From AWTP1-13 sp963840075 (GTDB taxonomy: Bacteria; Pseudomonadota; Alphaproteobacteria; Rhizobiales; Hyphomicrobiaceae), in the NCBI GenBank assembly GCA_963840075.1, contig CAWIXS010000011.1, positions 1 through 64,000 of the forward strand: 64,000 nt of DNA, in the 5' to 3' direction. The notes under the pieces were generated by a model. That model did no database searches. It had not been told where the DNA came from and worked only from the letters and a program-made list of their open reading frames with translations. Each line of letters begins with the position of its first letter. Within the stretch, counting starts at the first letter, position 1. The translations under genes and the position numbers were made by a program. Below are positions 25,105-33,462 of this stretch, piece after piece.

Positions 25105-25999
25105 CATCAAGACTGCGGTGGCGCAGCCGGAGGCCGGGCTCCCCCCCGTTCGCCCGGAGTACGTGAAGGACGTGGTCGAGAGCCACGACATGGGCGTGGT
25201 GCAGGCGCCGCTCACGATCTGGCAGCGGCTCGGCAACCAGGGCTGGCTGAGGAAGGGGCTCTTGCTGCTCGCGATCGCGATTGCCTGGGAGCTCTACGCC
25301 CGGCACCTCGACAACGCGCTCCTGGTGCCGACGTTCTCCTCCACCCTCGATGCGATGCGGGAGGGCATCGTCTCGGGCGAGATCCCCGAGAAGGTGCTGA
25401 GCTCGATCCAGGTCCTGCTCAAGGGCTACACCGTGGGGCTGACGCTCGCCATGCTGCTGACGGGTCTCGCCATGATGTCGCGGATCGGCAACGACCTGCT
25501 GGAGACGCTGACCTCCGCCTTCAACCCGCTGCCGGCGATCGCGCTGTTGCCGCTGGCGCTCATCTGGTTCGGGCTCGGCGAACGCTCCATCATCTTCGTG
25601 CTGGTGCACTCTGTGCTGTGGGCGGTGGCGCTCAACACCCATTCGGGCTTCCGCTCGGTCTCCAACACGCTGCGCATGGTGGGCCGCAACTACGGCCTGC
25701 GCGGGCCCCGGCTGATCGCCCAGGTGCTGATCCCCGCGGCGTTCCCCTCGATCCTGACGGGGCTCAAGATCGGCTGGGCGTTCGCCTGGCGGACGCTGAT
25801 CGCCGCCGAGCTGGTGTTCGGCGTCTCCTCGGGCCGGGGCGGGCTCGGCTGGTACATCTACGAGCACAAGAACATGCTCGACATCCCCGCCGTGTTCGCG
25901 GGCCTCTTCACGGTGATCCTGATCGGCCTGACCGTGGAGAACCTGATCTTCCGCAACATCGAGGCCGCCACCGTCCGCCGCTGGGGCATGCAGTCCTGA
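25097..25999 (+). CDS. ABC transporter permease (TauC/SsuC type)
   Basis: 300 residues with about six membrane helices and the cytoplasmic EAA loop (GRNYGLRGPRLIAQVLIPAAFPS..., Gly at the expected place). A long cytoplasmic N-terminus of ~45 residues precedes the first helix (GLLLLAIAIAWELYA). ATG 25097 overlaps the ATPase stop by eight bases. Last gene of the importer operon. Confidence 0.9.
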   Translation: MADIKTAVAQPEAGLPPVRPEYVKDVVESHDMGVVQAPLTIWQRLGNQGWLRKGLLLLAIAIAWELYARHLDNALLVPTFSSTLDAMREGIVSGEIPEKVLSSIQVLLKGYTVGLTLAMLLTGLAMMSRIGNDLLETLTSAFNPLPAIALLPLALIWFGLGERSIIFVLVHSVLWAVALNTHSGFRSVSNTLRMVGRNYGLRGPRLIAQVLIPAAFPSILTGLKIGWAFAWRTLIAAELVFGVSSGRGGLGWYIYEHKNMLDIPAVFAGLFTVILIGLTVENLIFRNIEAATVRRWGMQS

Positions 26000-26335
26000 G
26001 CTCGCGCCGACCGGGTTCCCTCCCCGTCGCGAAGGCACGCCACCAGGATGCTGGAAGGGGTTAGTGCCTGCCCCGGACTTGATCCGGGGGTGGTGGACCC
26101 TTTCCGTCCGCCATCTGCGTCCGGGCCGGATCGCCCGACGCCTGAAAATTCGGCGTTCGGGCAGGCACTTGCGCAATTTCCTCCGGACACCTGCAAAAAA
26201 ATCCCCAGCCCCGATGTGGATTGCCGTTGGGTGGCCGGGAGGGAGGCGCGGGTGCAACGCATCCCGCGCCAAAGCCCCGGGTTCCCGTTCGGACGGTCTG
26301 TATTGGACCGATAACTTTGGACCTCGGAGAAAACA
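26000..26335. other. Gap before the lasso cluster
   Basis: No convincing gene. It holds a TGCCCCGGACTTGATCCGGGG palindrome-like element near 26067 (a REP-like word common in alphaproteobacteria) and an A-rich stretch near 26194. Frames read through it are shadows. Confidence 0.5.
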
Positions 26336-26338
26336 GCT

Positions 26339-26525
26339 ATGGAAACTCAGCGCTCCACGCGCACTGGCGACGTCCAGGAGTTCGAAAAGCGAAGCGCCGC
26401 AGCGTAGGGGGACCTACCGTGCACCGCGGCTGGTGCGTCTCGGCACCGCCATCGGTCTCGTGCAGTTCCTCACGTGGGGCGGATACCTCGATTGGGGCAG
26501 CGGCAGAGGCCCCACCAGACCCTAG
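26339..26525 (+). pseudogene. Candidate lasso-peptide precursor, frameshifted
   Basis: ATG 26339 has GGAGA at the right distance and opens METQRSTRTGDVQEFEKRS, but that frame stops at 26405-26407. The next frame, one base over, contains TYRAPRLVRLGTAIGLVQFL and then TWGGYLDWGSGRGPTRP to a stop at 26525. YxxPxLxxxG is the leader motif recognised by the RRE domain of lasso B proteins, and Thr two residues before a Gly is the normal cleavage mark. Joining the frames by one base gives a ~61-residue precursor. Under the Thr(-2) rule the core would be GGYLDWGSGRGPTRP, whose only acid is residue 5, not the needed 7-9. So this is either a dead gene, a sequence error, or an odd core. Confidence 0.5.
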
Positions 26526-26535
26526 GACCTGCGGT

Positions 26536-26576
26536 CAGATGTACTGAGGGCGCAATCTTCTCAGCACTCACATCTG
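26536..26576 (+). promoter_or_regulatory. Hairpin between precursor and B genes
   Basis: CAGATGT (26536-26542) pairs with ACATCTG (26570-26576), and CTGAG (26544-26548) with CTCAG (26560-26564), giving a two-part stem. No U-run follows, so it may be an RNA-stability or attenuation element that sets precursor RNA above the enzyme RNA. Confidence 0.5.
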
Positions 26577-26688
26577 CCAGGGGCGCTGCCGGGGAGAGCC
26601 CACGCGCCGGTACGGAGTGACACTCCTCCGAGCCGCGGGTTCTCCCCCTACCCCTCCCGCGCAACTGCGATCGAGCCGAGGCTGCAAC

Positions 26689-27456
26689 GTGATCAGCATC
26701 CAAGCATGTCCCGCTCTGCCGACGGAGCGCGAGGCCGAGTATCTGCTGTCGCCGGACGTCATTCTCGTCACCGTTGAGGACGGCAGCGCCCGGCTGCTGG
26801 ACATGGCCGGCGAGTTCCACGCGGTCCCGCCCGTCGGCGCCCGCATGCTGCAAGAGATACTGAAGAACGGCACCGATGCGACCGTGGCACGGATTGCCGA
26901 GGAGTACGGCGTTGCCCGGGAGCAGGTGGCGAGCGATTTGGCGGTCTTTCTGAGCGATCTGGAGAGCCAGGGGCTGCTCTGCCGCCAACACCGTCGCCGC
27001 CGTTCCGGCACCTTCGGCTTGGCGCGTGCGTTGCTCGGGCCAGCGCTCCGGGCGGCACATCGGTATCCGCGATCCCCTGAAGGGAAGGCTCACGCCCTTC
27101 TGACCCTGGCCCGCCTCTCATTTGCCGTGTTCGGCTGGACGCCAACGGTCGCGGCCTGGCAGCACGCGCACGCCCAGTTTCCAACGCGGCAAGCCGGCGA
27201 GCGGGAGGCGGAGACGATCCAGGCGCTGGACACAGCCGTACGCGCTGCCGCTGCCAGCCATCCCATCGCTGTCGCGTGCAAGGAGCGCGCCGTCTGTGCG
27301 TGGTCGCTCACGCGGGCGGCCGGGCTGAGCGCCGCCCTGGTCGTTGGCATCGAGCTGTTCCCCATGGCCGCGCATTGCTGGTGCGAGGTCGGCGCGCAGC
27401 CGCTCGGCGATGACCGTGAGTGGTGCATCAAATTCATGCCGGTCGCCCGGTGGTAG
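26689..27456 (+). CDS. Lasso peptide B protein: RRE fused to leader peptidase
   Basis: 255 residues. Residues ~17-97 are a PqqD-like RiPP recognition element (VILVTVEDGSARLLDMAGEF; ILKNGTDATVARIAEEYGV). Residues ~140-255 are the transglutaminase-like protease (McjB C-terminal type) with candidate triad Cys197 (VACKERAV), His229 (MAAHCWCEV) and Asp241 or 242 (PLGDD). It would bind the precursor leader and cut it off before cyclisation. GTG 26689 is chosen because GAGG lies eight bases upstream; a longer frame begins at 26617. Fusion of the two B functions is the proteobacterial-type arrangement. The cyclase gene follows after 40 bases. Confidence 0.85.
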   Translation: MISIQACPALPTEREAEYLLSPDVILVTVEDGSARLLDMAGEFHAVPPVGARMLQEILKNGTDATVARIAEEYGVAREQVASDLAVFLSDLESQGLLCRQHRRRRSGTFGLARALLGPALRAAHRYPRSPEGKAHALLTLARLSFAVFGWTPTVAAWQHAHAQFPTRQAGEREAETIQALDTAVRAAAASHPIAVACKERAVCAWSLTRAAGLSAALVVGIELFPMAAHCWCEVGAQPLGDDREWCIKFMPVARW

Positions 27457-27496
27457 GGCCAGCGATACCGGTCCCCGATCCTCAAGGAGGAACGCC

Positions 27497-29401
27497 ATGA
27501 CTGTCGGGTTCACGGTCCTTGCCCGGGATGGCGAGGTCGCGCTTCACGTGCGCGATCACGGCCATCAGGATCGCCCGCCCCTGGTGACGCAGGCGTCGAT
27601 CCCGGGTCTGCGCGTCGTGCTCATGGGCCGGCTCTACTACCGAAGGGATCTGCGCGCCGGGCTCGACCCGGCCGCGGCCGGGCTGAGTGCTTCTCCCGCG
27701 GCAGAGTGCGACGCCGCGCTGGCTTTGGCCGTCTACCGCCAGCGCGGGCTCGAAGGCCTGGAGGGCCTCGAAGGCGATTTTGCGCTTGCGATCTGGGACG
27801 CGGCGGAGCGCCGCCTCATCTGCATGCGTGACCCTTTGGGCGGCTATCCCATCTTTCATACCGCGCACCGGGGAGGCTTCGCAGTCAGCACGCACATGGG
27901 ACCGTTGCTGGACTTGCTGCCCACCCGGTCTCTCAATCAGGAATACCTGGCAGACTACCTCATGCTGGCAGCGCCGGCTTTGGAGGAGACTGCCGACGGC
28001 CGCACGGCCTACCAGGGCATCCGGCGCGTGCTCTCCGGCTCTATCGCCGTCCTCCATCTGTCGAGCGGCAAGGTGGAGGAGCGCGGCTATTGGGACTGGC
28101 TGGAGCAGCAGGTCGATCCCGGCACTGAGAATGTCGGGGAGCTCGGAGAGCAGTTCCTGGACCGGCTGCGGGCGTCGGTGCGAACGCGCTTGCGCGGACG
28201 CTCGGCTGCACACGTCTCCGGCGGCATGGATTCCACCGGCGTCGCCCTCATCGCGCGTGATTGCCTTGCGGGCAGCGAGCCGCTGCATACGCTGTCGACG
28301 GTCTACCACCGCTTCCCCGGCCTGGCGCGGGAGCGGCCCTACGTGGAGAGCGCGCTAGCCGAGCCCGGCCTGGCGCCGCACCGGATCGACGGCGACGAGG
28401 TCCTCGACTTCGACCGCCTCGACACAGCGCCCCCCCATGACGAGCCCCATCACGGGCTCGTGCGGCTGTGCGCCGCCGAGCAAGCGATGAACGCCGCAGC
28501 GGCCCGCGAGGGCGTCGCCACCATCATGACTGGGCTGGGGGCGGACGACATCTTCTACATGGAGCCCTTTCATATCGCCGACCTGCTGCGCAGCGGCCGG
28601 CTGTGGACCGCCTGGCGCGAGGCGTCGCGCTGGGCGCGCGCCAGGAACAACAACGTGTGGACTCTGCTCGGGCCTTGTGGCTTCGCCAATCTGCTCCCCG
28701 CGTGGACGCGCATGGGGGCGGCGAACTGGTGGCGCGGCGGCTACGCGAGTTGGGGCCACAATACCGAGTGGACCATCGCGCCGTGGATACGACCGGACTT
28801 CGCACGGCGCATGGACCTGCGCGGCCGCAGCGTAGCCAATATCCGCCGTACCTTTTTCGGCTGCCGGTCGGTTGGACTCTCGGTGCTATTGCAGGCCATT
28901 CGCTCGTACTGCGGCGGCCAATTCAACCGCGTGCACTTGGCGGCCCCGCACGGCATGATGGTCACCCATCCCTTCCTCGATCCACGCGTGCTCAGTCTCG
29001 GGGTGGGGGTCTGGTCGCGCCTCTCCTCCCCGCCGATGGGCGGGCAGAAACCGATCCTGGCCGCCGCCATGCGCGGCGTTCTCCCCGAATGCATCCTGAA
29101 CCGGCCATTCAAGGGACATTTCAACGAGGCCTACTACACGGGGTTGTCGCGCAACCTGGGCAGCCTGGAGGCGCTGGTGGAGCAGGCGCCAGTCGACGAC
29201 ATGGGCTTTCTCGACAAGGCGAGTCTCCTCGAGTGCCTGCAACGCACCGCCCTGGGCAATGCTGGCGACGCAGGGGCCTTGCAGCCGTTGAACGGCACGC
29301 TCTCGCTGCTCGTGTGGCTCACGCGGCAGCACAGGGCCGCACACACCGGCACCAAGCCGCTGCCCCCTGGACCTTCGGCCGGGGATTGCGTCAACCGTTA
29401 G
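27497..29401 (+). CDS. Lasso peptide cyclase (asparagine synthetase-like)
   Basis: 634 residues in the McjC/lasso C family. The N-terminal half is a glutaminase-like domain without the catalytic Cys2 of true asparagine synthetases (MTVGFTVLARDG; FALAIWDAAERRLICMRDPLGGYPIF). The C-terminal ATP-pyrophosphatase domain carries SGGMDSTG near residue 241 and MTGLGADDIFY. It adenylates the acceptor Asp/Glu and lets the core N-terminus attack it to close the ring. ATG 27497 has a perfect AAGGAGG. Intact, unlike the precursor candidate upstream. Confidence 0.88.
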   Translation: MTVGFTVLARDGEVALHVRDHGHQDRPPLVTQASIPGLRVVLMGRLYYRRDLRAGLDPAAAGLSASPAAECDAALALAVYRQRGLEGLEGLEGDFALAIWDAAERRLICMRDPLGGYPIFHTAHRGGFAVSTHMGPLLDLLPTRSLNQEYLADYLMLAAPALEETADGRTAYQGIRRVLSGSIAVLHLSSGKVEERGYWDWLEQQVDPGTENVGELGEQFLDRLRASVRTRLRGRSAAHVSGGMDSTGVALIARDCLAGSEPLHTLSTVYHRFPGLARERPYVESALAEPGLAPHRIDGDEVLDFDRLDTAPPHDEPHHGLVRLCAAEQAMNAAAAREGVATIMTGLGADDIFYMEPFHIADLLRSGRLWTAWREASRWARARNNNVWTLLGPCGFANLLPAWTRMGAANWWRGGYASWGHNTEWTIAPWIRPDFARRMDLRGRSVANIRRTFFGCRSVGLSVLLQAIRSYCGGQFNRVHLAAPHGMMVTHPFLDPRVLSLGVGVWSRLSSPPMGGQKPILAAAMRGVLPECILNRPFKGHFNEAYYTGLSRNLGSLEALVEQAPVDDMGFLDKASLLECLQRTALGNAGDAGALQPLNGTLSLLVWLTRQHRAAHTGTKPLPPGPSAGDCVNR

Positions 29402-29555
29402 ATGGACGCGCGGTTGCGTCCGCGCAGCCAAGTGTGGACTTGCCGCGACCTTGTTGCGAGGCGCGACGGAGCGACGGCGGTGTGGCCGAGACAACGATTA
29501 TGGTCCGACTGCTGGGTCTCCGTCGGATGGTCTGAGCTCTGGGAGGATGACAGCA

Positions 29556-29702
29556 ATGAAGACTAAGCAGTCTGATAGCGACAAAGCTCAGGAGCCGAAG
29601 CGTGAGGGGAAAGGCGGCAGAAGTGCCCACCGGGCCCAGCGCAGCATGCTGGAGCCACCGCGGCGGCCTGAGCCGCGCCCCACCGAACGGAAAGGCCCAT
29701 GA
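29556..29702 (+). CDS. Small basic protein coupled to the lasso exporter
   Basis: 48 residues, highly charged (MKTKQSDSDKAQEPKREGKG...RPEPRPTERKGP), with no membrane helix and no leader or core pattern of a lasso precursor. ATG 29556 has GGGAGG nine bases upstream. Its stop overlaps the transporter start as ATGA (29699-29702), which suggests translational coupling. Could be a chaperone-like accessory, an immunity peptide, or just a coupling ORF. Confidence 0.45.
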   Translation: MKTKQSDSDKAQEPKREGKGGRSAHRAQRSMLEPPRRPEPRPTERKGP

Positions 29703-30598
29703 CCGCCGCCGTGACCCGTGCCCCTCTGCCGAGCGCCGCCGCGCCTTCCATCGGGCCGGCAGGGAGCCTGTGGGCCATCTTCGCCGCCTACCGCTGGCGC
29801 ATCCTGGCCACCTACGGCCTGTTCAGCCTGGAGAACCTGCTGCGCCTTGCCCAGCCCCTGGTGATGGGCTGGGCGATCCACGACCTGCTGCAGTCCTCCA
29901 TGCAGGGGCTCGCCATCTTCCTCGGGCAGCACGTCGTCTATCTGGCGATCGCCTCGGCCCGGCGGCTCAACGACACGCGCTGCTTCACGCGCATCCATGC
30001 CGACCTCGCCACCCGGCTCGTCCTCGACCAGCGCGGGCGCGCGATCGAGGTGTCGCGGGTGGCGGCGCGCTCGTCCCTGTCGCGCGAGATCGTCGACTTC
30101 TTCGAGCGCGATATGGTGGTGGTGATCTACTGCCTCTACTCGGTCATCGGCGCGCTGGCGATGCTCGCCTGGGCCGACTGGGTGCTGGTGCCGTGGTGTC
30201 TCGCCCTCATCCTGCCTGCCTGGCTGCTCAGCCTGTGGACCGGGCGCCAGAGCCTCGTCCTCAACGGCCGCCTCAACGACGAGGTGGAGCACGAGGTGGA
30301 GATCATCGAGCGCGCCCGGCCGGCCGAGGTGCGCGGCCACTTCGATCTCATCCGGCGCTGGCGCATCGCGCTCTCCGACCGCGACGCCTTCAGCTTCGGG
30401 GTGCTGGAGACGCTCATCTTCGTCGCCATGGCTGCGGCGCTCGTGCGCACGTGCGCCCGCCCCGGGATCGACGCCGGCACCATCTTTGCCGTGCTCGGCT
30501 ACGTGCTCATGTACGTGATGGGCATCGTCAACGTGCCGCTGCTGGTGCAGCAGTTCGGCCGCCTGCGCGACATCAGCAAGCGCCTGCAGTCTGAGTAG
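29699..30598 (+). CDS. ABC exporter six-helix membrane domain lacking an ATPase
   Basis: 299 residues with about six membrane helices and the beginning of an exporter-type TMD (LWAIFAAYRWRILATYGLFSLEN; SLSREIVDFFERDMVVVIYCLYSVIG; INVPLLVQQFGRLRDIS). In the classic McjD exporter this domain is followed by a nucleotide-binding domain; here the gene stops with no Walker motifs. Stand-alone TMD proteins of this kind are found in some proteobacterial lasso clusters. It may export or give immunity to the peptide using an ATPase encoded elsewhere. Confidence 0.75.
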   Translation: MTAAVTRAPLPSAAAPSIGPAGSLWAIFAAYRWRILATYGLFSLENLLRLAQPLVMGWAIHDLLQSSMQGLAIFLGQHVVYLAIASARRLNDTRCFTRIHADLATRLVLDQRGRAIEVSRVAARSSLSREIVDFFERDMVVVIYCLYSVIGALAMLAWADWVLVPWCLALILPAWLLSLWTGRQSLVLNGRLNDEVEHEVEIIERARPAEVRGHFDLIRRWRIALSDRDAFSFGVLETLIFVAMAAALVRTCARPGIDAGTIFAVLGYVLMYVMGIVNVPLLVQQFGRLRDISKRLQSE

Positions 30599-30959
30599 TC
30601 GCCAAGACCCCGCTCGCAGCGCAGGCATCTCGTCACGAGGGCGACATCCGTCTCAGCGGGCCCCGCGCGGCGTGAAGTGAGGGGGAGCGCCCCTTTCGGG
30701 ACGTGATAGGCGGTGGGCACGACCCACGCGAGATTGCAGGCCGTAAGTCGCTGCAAGCTGCGATCGGCCGCGCAGACCTGGACGAAGCGGCAGGTCGTGC
30801 CGGTCTTTTCGAAGAAGCACACGTCGTGCCGGTTGATGGGGGACCCGAACAGCGTGGTCCCCCGGCCGCGCCTGAGCCGAGCAGGGCCGAGCCCTCGCGG
30901 GAATGCAAGATCGGCGATCCGATGCTGCTCGCGGTGCGAGCGAGCCGAGCGGCCGTCTC
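30599..30959. other. Gap between lasso cluster and bactofilin
   Basis: About 360 bases. Minus-strand frames at 30499-30822 and 30633-30908 are open but show no family features and no ribosome sites. I see no RNA gene or strong terminator. Confidence 0.5.
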
Positions 30960-31421
30960 CTACGCGCCGCCGTCGAGGTCGAGCTGCAGCTCCGAGGGGT
31001 TGGCCGGGCGGCGGCAGCGGCCGTCGAACTCCGCGCCCTGCTCGATCGACAGCGACATGTGGTGGATGTCGCCCTCCACGCGCGCGGAGGACTGCAGCGC
31101 CACCGTCATGGCACGGATCACGCCCGAGATGCGTCCGCGCACGATCACCCGCTCGGCGGCAACGATGCCCGTCACCTTGCCTTCCTCGCCGATGATGATC
31201 TCGGCGCCGCCCACGTCGCCCTCGACCTCGCCGTCCACCTGCAACGTGCCGCGGCTGATGATCTTGAGGCCCTGGCCGATGATCTTGAGGTCGTTGCTGA
31301 TCACCGACTTGCCGGCATCCGTCGAGCCCGAACGGGGCTGCGGCGGCCGCACGATCCCGGCGGTGGGGCTCGGCTTGATCGGCTCGAGCGGCATCGGTTC
31401 GGCAGGGCTACGCGTGAACAT
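30960..31421 (-). CDS. Bactofilin (polymer-forming cytoskeletal protein)
   Basis: 153 residues. After a ~45-residue Pro-rich head comes the bactofilin beta-helix: VISNDLKIIGQGLKIISRG, TLQVDGEVEGDV, AEIIIGEEGKVTGIVAAERV, VRGRISGVIRA, SSARVEGDIHH and MSLSIEQGAEFDGRC. Bactofilins polymerise without nucleotides and scaffold cell-wall enzymes at the membrane. ATG 31421 follows a GAGGGGGAATCTCAG-like site. Short acidic tail as usual. Confidence 0.9.
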   Translation of the reverse strand: MFTRSPAEPMPLEPIKPSPTAGIVRPPQPRSGSTDAGKSVISNDLKIIGQGLKIISRGTLQVDGEVEGDVGGAEIIIGEEGKVTGIVAAERVIVRGRISGVIRAMTVALQSSARVEGDIHHMSLSIEQGAEFDGRCRRPANPSELQLDLDGGA

Positions 31422-31538
31422 CTGAGATTCCCCCTCGGGTTCGCCTCAAGACATGGAGCGGGGAAAGTGCGCCCAAAGTCAAACGGAATCAGGCCCGGCG
31501 CTGCAGTCGGATGGCTGAATTCGGCCTTGCAGGTGCAC

Positions 31539-32807
31539 TCATGCCTGTGCCCGGCAATGGGTCTCGCGCACGGCTGCGAGGCAGAGGAAGCCCGCGAGGC
31601 TGCAGGCAATGAGCGAGGCGAACGCCAGGCGGTAGCTCTCCGGCGCGTACAGACGGGCACCCAGCGCGGTCCCGCCTGTCCACGCCAGGTCGAGCAGGAG
31701 CCCCACCAGCGGCTGGAACAGGGCGCCCGCCCCGGTCACCATGGCGTTGACGAAGCCGATGGCGGTCCCGCTCAGCGCCGCGGGATGGTTCTCCCTCGCG
31801 AGCGCGAAGCACACGATCTGCGCCGAGCCGAAGAAGCCGACCAGGAAGCACAGAAGCCCGAGCACCGGCACGGGCAGGCCCGGGACGTAGACGAGCAGAG
31901 CGAGCGCCGCCGTCTCGAGCAGCAATCCGGCGATGAGCGGCGGCTTGCGGCGGCCGATGCGGTCCGACAGCCAGCCGAGCACCGGGGCGCCCACACCCCA
32001 GCCGACGAAGATGACGGAGGTGAGCACCGCCGCCTGCGTGCGCGGCAGCCGGTAGGCCGTCTCCAGGAACGGCACGCCCCACAGGCTGGCGAAGGCGAGG
32101 AGCGGGGCCGACGTGGCGAGGCCGACGAGGGCCACGAGCCAAGTCTGGCGGTCGCGGAGCACCGCCCCCAGCCCCGCCAGGGCGCGGCCGAGGCCGCCGC
32201 TGCCGCGCCAGCGGTCGCGCACCGTGGCCCAGGCGGCGATGGCCAGCGCCAGGCCGCCCGAGGCCAGCAGCAGCGTGGTAAAGCGCCAGTCGGTTGCCTC
32301 GACCGCGAGGCGCAGCGGTGCCTGGCCGAATACGCCGCCGGCCATGCCCATGGCCATCGACAGGCCCGACAGCAGCGCAAAGCGGTTGGCGTGGTACCAC
32401 TGCCCGGCGACAGCCATCGAGCCGACCAGGCTGAAGGCCGCCGAGGCACCGATCAGGAACCGGCCGGCGCTCGCAACCGCAAGCGAGCTGCTGGTTGCAA
32501 GCAGCACGCAGCCGCCGGCACAGACGAGGGCGGCCAGAGTCATCAGGCGCCGCGGGCCGAAGCGGTCGAGCAGCACGCCTACGGGGATCTGCATGCCGGC
32601 ATAGCCGTAGAAATAGGCCGCCGACAGATGGCCGAGAGCCGCCGCGCCGACCGCGAAGTCGCGCATCAGCTCCTCGACCATCACGCTCGGGGCCACACGC
32701 AGGACCCAGGCGTAGAAAAAGAACACGGCCCCCGACAGCCAGCCGAACAGTGCCAGATTAGGAAACCGGATGCCTTCAGGCGCGGTGCGGCCGTTCAGCT
32801 CTTGCAT
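31539..32807 (-). CDS. Major facilitator superfamily transporter
   Basis: 422 residues and twelve predicted helices. The MFS loop motif is present as GVLLDRFGPRRLMT between helices 2 and 3 and repeated as GWLSDRIGRRKPP between helices 8 and 9. The N-terminus (LFGWLSGAVFFFYAWVLRVAPSVM) resembles the ACS/NarK-like group of organic-anion porters. Its ATG lies within the last codons of the small secreted-protein gene (13-base overlap), so translation is coupled. Substrate unknown. Confidence 0.85.
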   Translation of the reverse strand: MQELNGRTAPEGIRFPNLALFGWLSGAVFFFYAWVLRVAPSVMVEELMRDFAVGAAALGHLSAAYFYGYAGMQIPVGVLLDRFGPRRLMTLAALVCAGGCVLLATSSSLAVASAGRFLIGASAAFSLVGSMAVAGQWYHANRFALLSGLSMAMGMAGGVFGQAPLRLAVEATDWRFTTLLLASGGLALAIAAWATVRDRWRGSGGLGRALAGLGAVLRDRQTWLVALVGLATSAPLLAFASLWGVPFLETAYRLPRTQAAVLTSVIFVGWGVGAPVLGWLSDRIGRRKPPLIAGLLLETAALALLVYVPGLPVPVLGLLCFLVGFFGSAQIVCFALARENHPAALSGTAIGFVNAMVTGAGALFQPLVGLLLDLAWTGGTALGARLYAPESYRLAFASLIACSLAGFLCLAAVRETHCRAQA

Positions 32808-33130
32808 CTCTCGGCAAGCGCGTCGACGGCACCGTAGAACTCCTGACCGTCGGGGGAGTTCTCGTCGAGCTCGTCGCCGATGTCCCAGGCGGCGCTGAAC
32901 TCGGCTCCGAGCTGGGCGACCAGGTCGTCCACCTGCTTCTGGATCGCCGGGTCGTCCTTGTCGCCGGACTCCTGCAGCACCTTGTTGAGGGAGCAGAAGA
33001 TCTTGAGCCTGCCGGCATCGGCGCCCACCGCTTCGATCGTCTTGATGGCCAGATCGACGGCGGGGCTGGCCGCCGGAAGGGTCGTGGCCCCGATGGCAAT
33101 CGCTGCGCCGACGATGAGAATCCGCTTCAT
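32795..33130 (-). CDS. Small exported acidic protein
   Basis: 111 residues: a signal peptide (KRILIVGAAIAIGATTLPAA) then an alpha-helical acidic domain with two Cys (KIFCSLNK and the final ERCKS) that could form a disulfide, and a DIGDELDENSPDGQEFYGAVD stretch. GGGAGG precedes ATG 33130, ruling out the longer frame from 33205. Its stop overlaps the MFS start. No family recognised; possibly a periplasmic partner of that transporter. Confidence 0.6.
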   Translation of the reverse strand: MKRILIVGAAIAIGATTLPAASPAVDLAIKTIEAVGADAGRLKIFCSLNKVLQESGDKDDPAIQKQVDDLVAQLGAEFSAAWDIGDELDENSPDGQEFYGAVDALAERCKS

Positions 33131-33369
33131 CTTTGCCTCCCGATACCAAAGACGCGCATGCCCCCGCGCTGAGAGACTCATAGCCGGGCGTTCTGCGGGT
33201 GTCATCCGTCATCTTTTGCATCGGCAACGCCCTGCACGCGCATTTGGGCTTGCCTTTGCACGTGTCCTTTGGCTTAAGTAACCGCTTCCGGAGGGGGAAA
33301 CGACACTTCCGGGCATTAGACGAAGCTGTCCAGCACAGCACATATCAGCAGCCGCTAGAGCAGCCCAAA

Positions 33370-33462
33370 GTGAGCCCAGACCGCTCCATTGCTGCCCTGA
33401 CCGCGACCGGGACGCCTCCGGCGACGATCGCGCTCGGCCTGCTCCTCCTTATCGGCCCCTGA
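33370..33462 (+). CDS. leuA leader peptide
   Basis: GTG 33370 to TGA 33462 encodes 30 residues ending ALGLLLLIGP, so five Leu codons fall within the last ten codons. It lies 115 bases ahead of leuA with a hairpin overlapping its stop. This is the layout of leucine attenuation: ribosome stalling at the Leu codons when leucine is scarce would change folding of the downstream RNA. Confidence 0.65.
   Translation: MSPDRSIAALTATGTPPATIALGLLLLIGP

Noticed and set aside
26064..26525. 153-codon single frame covering the lasso leader motif
   Set aside because: The part before ~26330 is repeat and non-coding sequence; a lasso precursor this long with no ribosome site is unlikely, so only the 3' part is kept.
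26471..26547. Alternative lasso core in a third frame (RGADTSIGAAAEAPPDPRT)
   Set aside because: It follows an LT-like site only after a second frameshift and has no acid at core positions 7-9; too speculative to call.
29402..29555. Possible second lasso precursor between cyclase and exporter
   Set aside because: No YxxPxL leader, no Thr(-2)-Gly core pattern in any frame.
30499..30822. Minus-strand 107-codon frame after the lasso exporter
   Set aside because: Antisense to the exporter end, no ribosome site, no recognisable fold; left as non-coding.
30903..32837. 644-codon plus-strand frame opposite the MFS gene
   Set aside because: Reads as random Arg/Glu/His-rich sequence, while the minus-strand frame has helices and MFS motifs.
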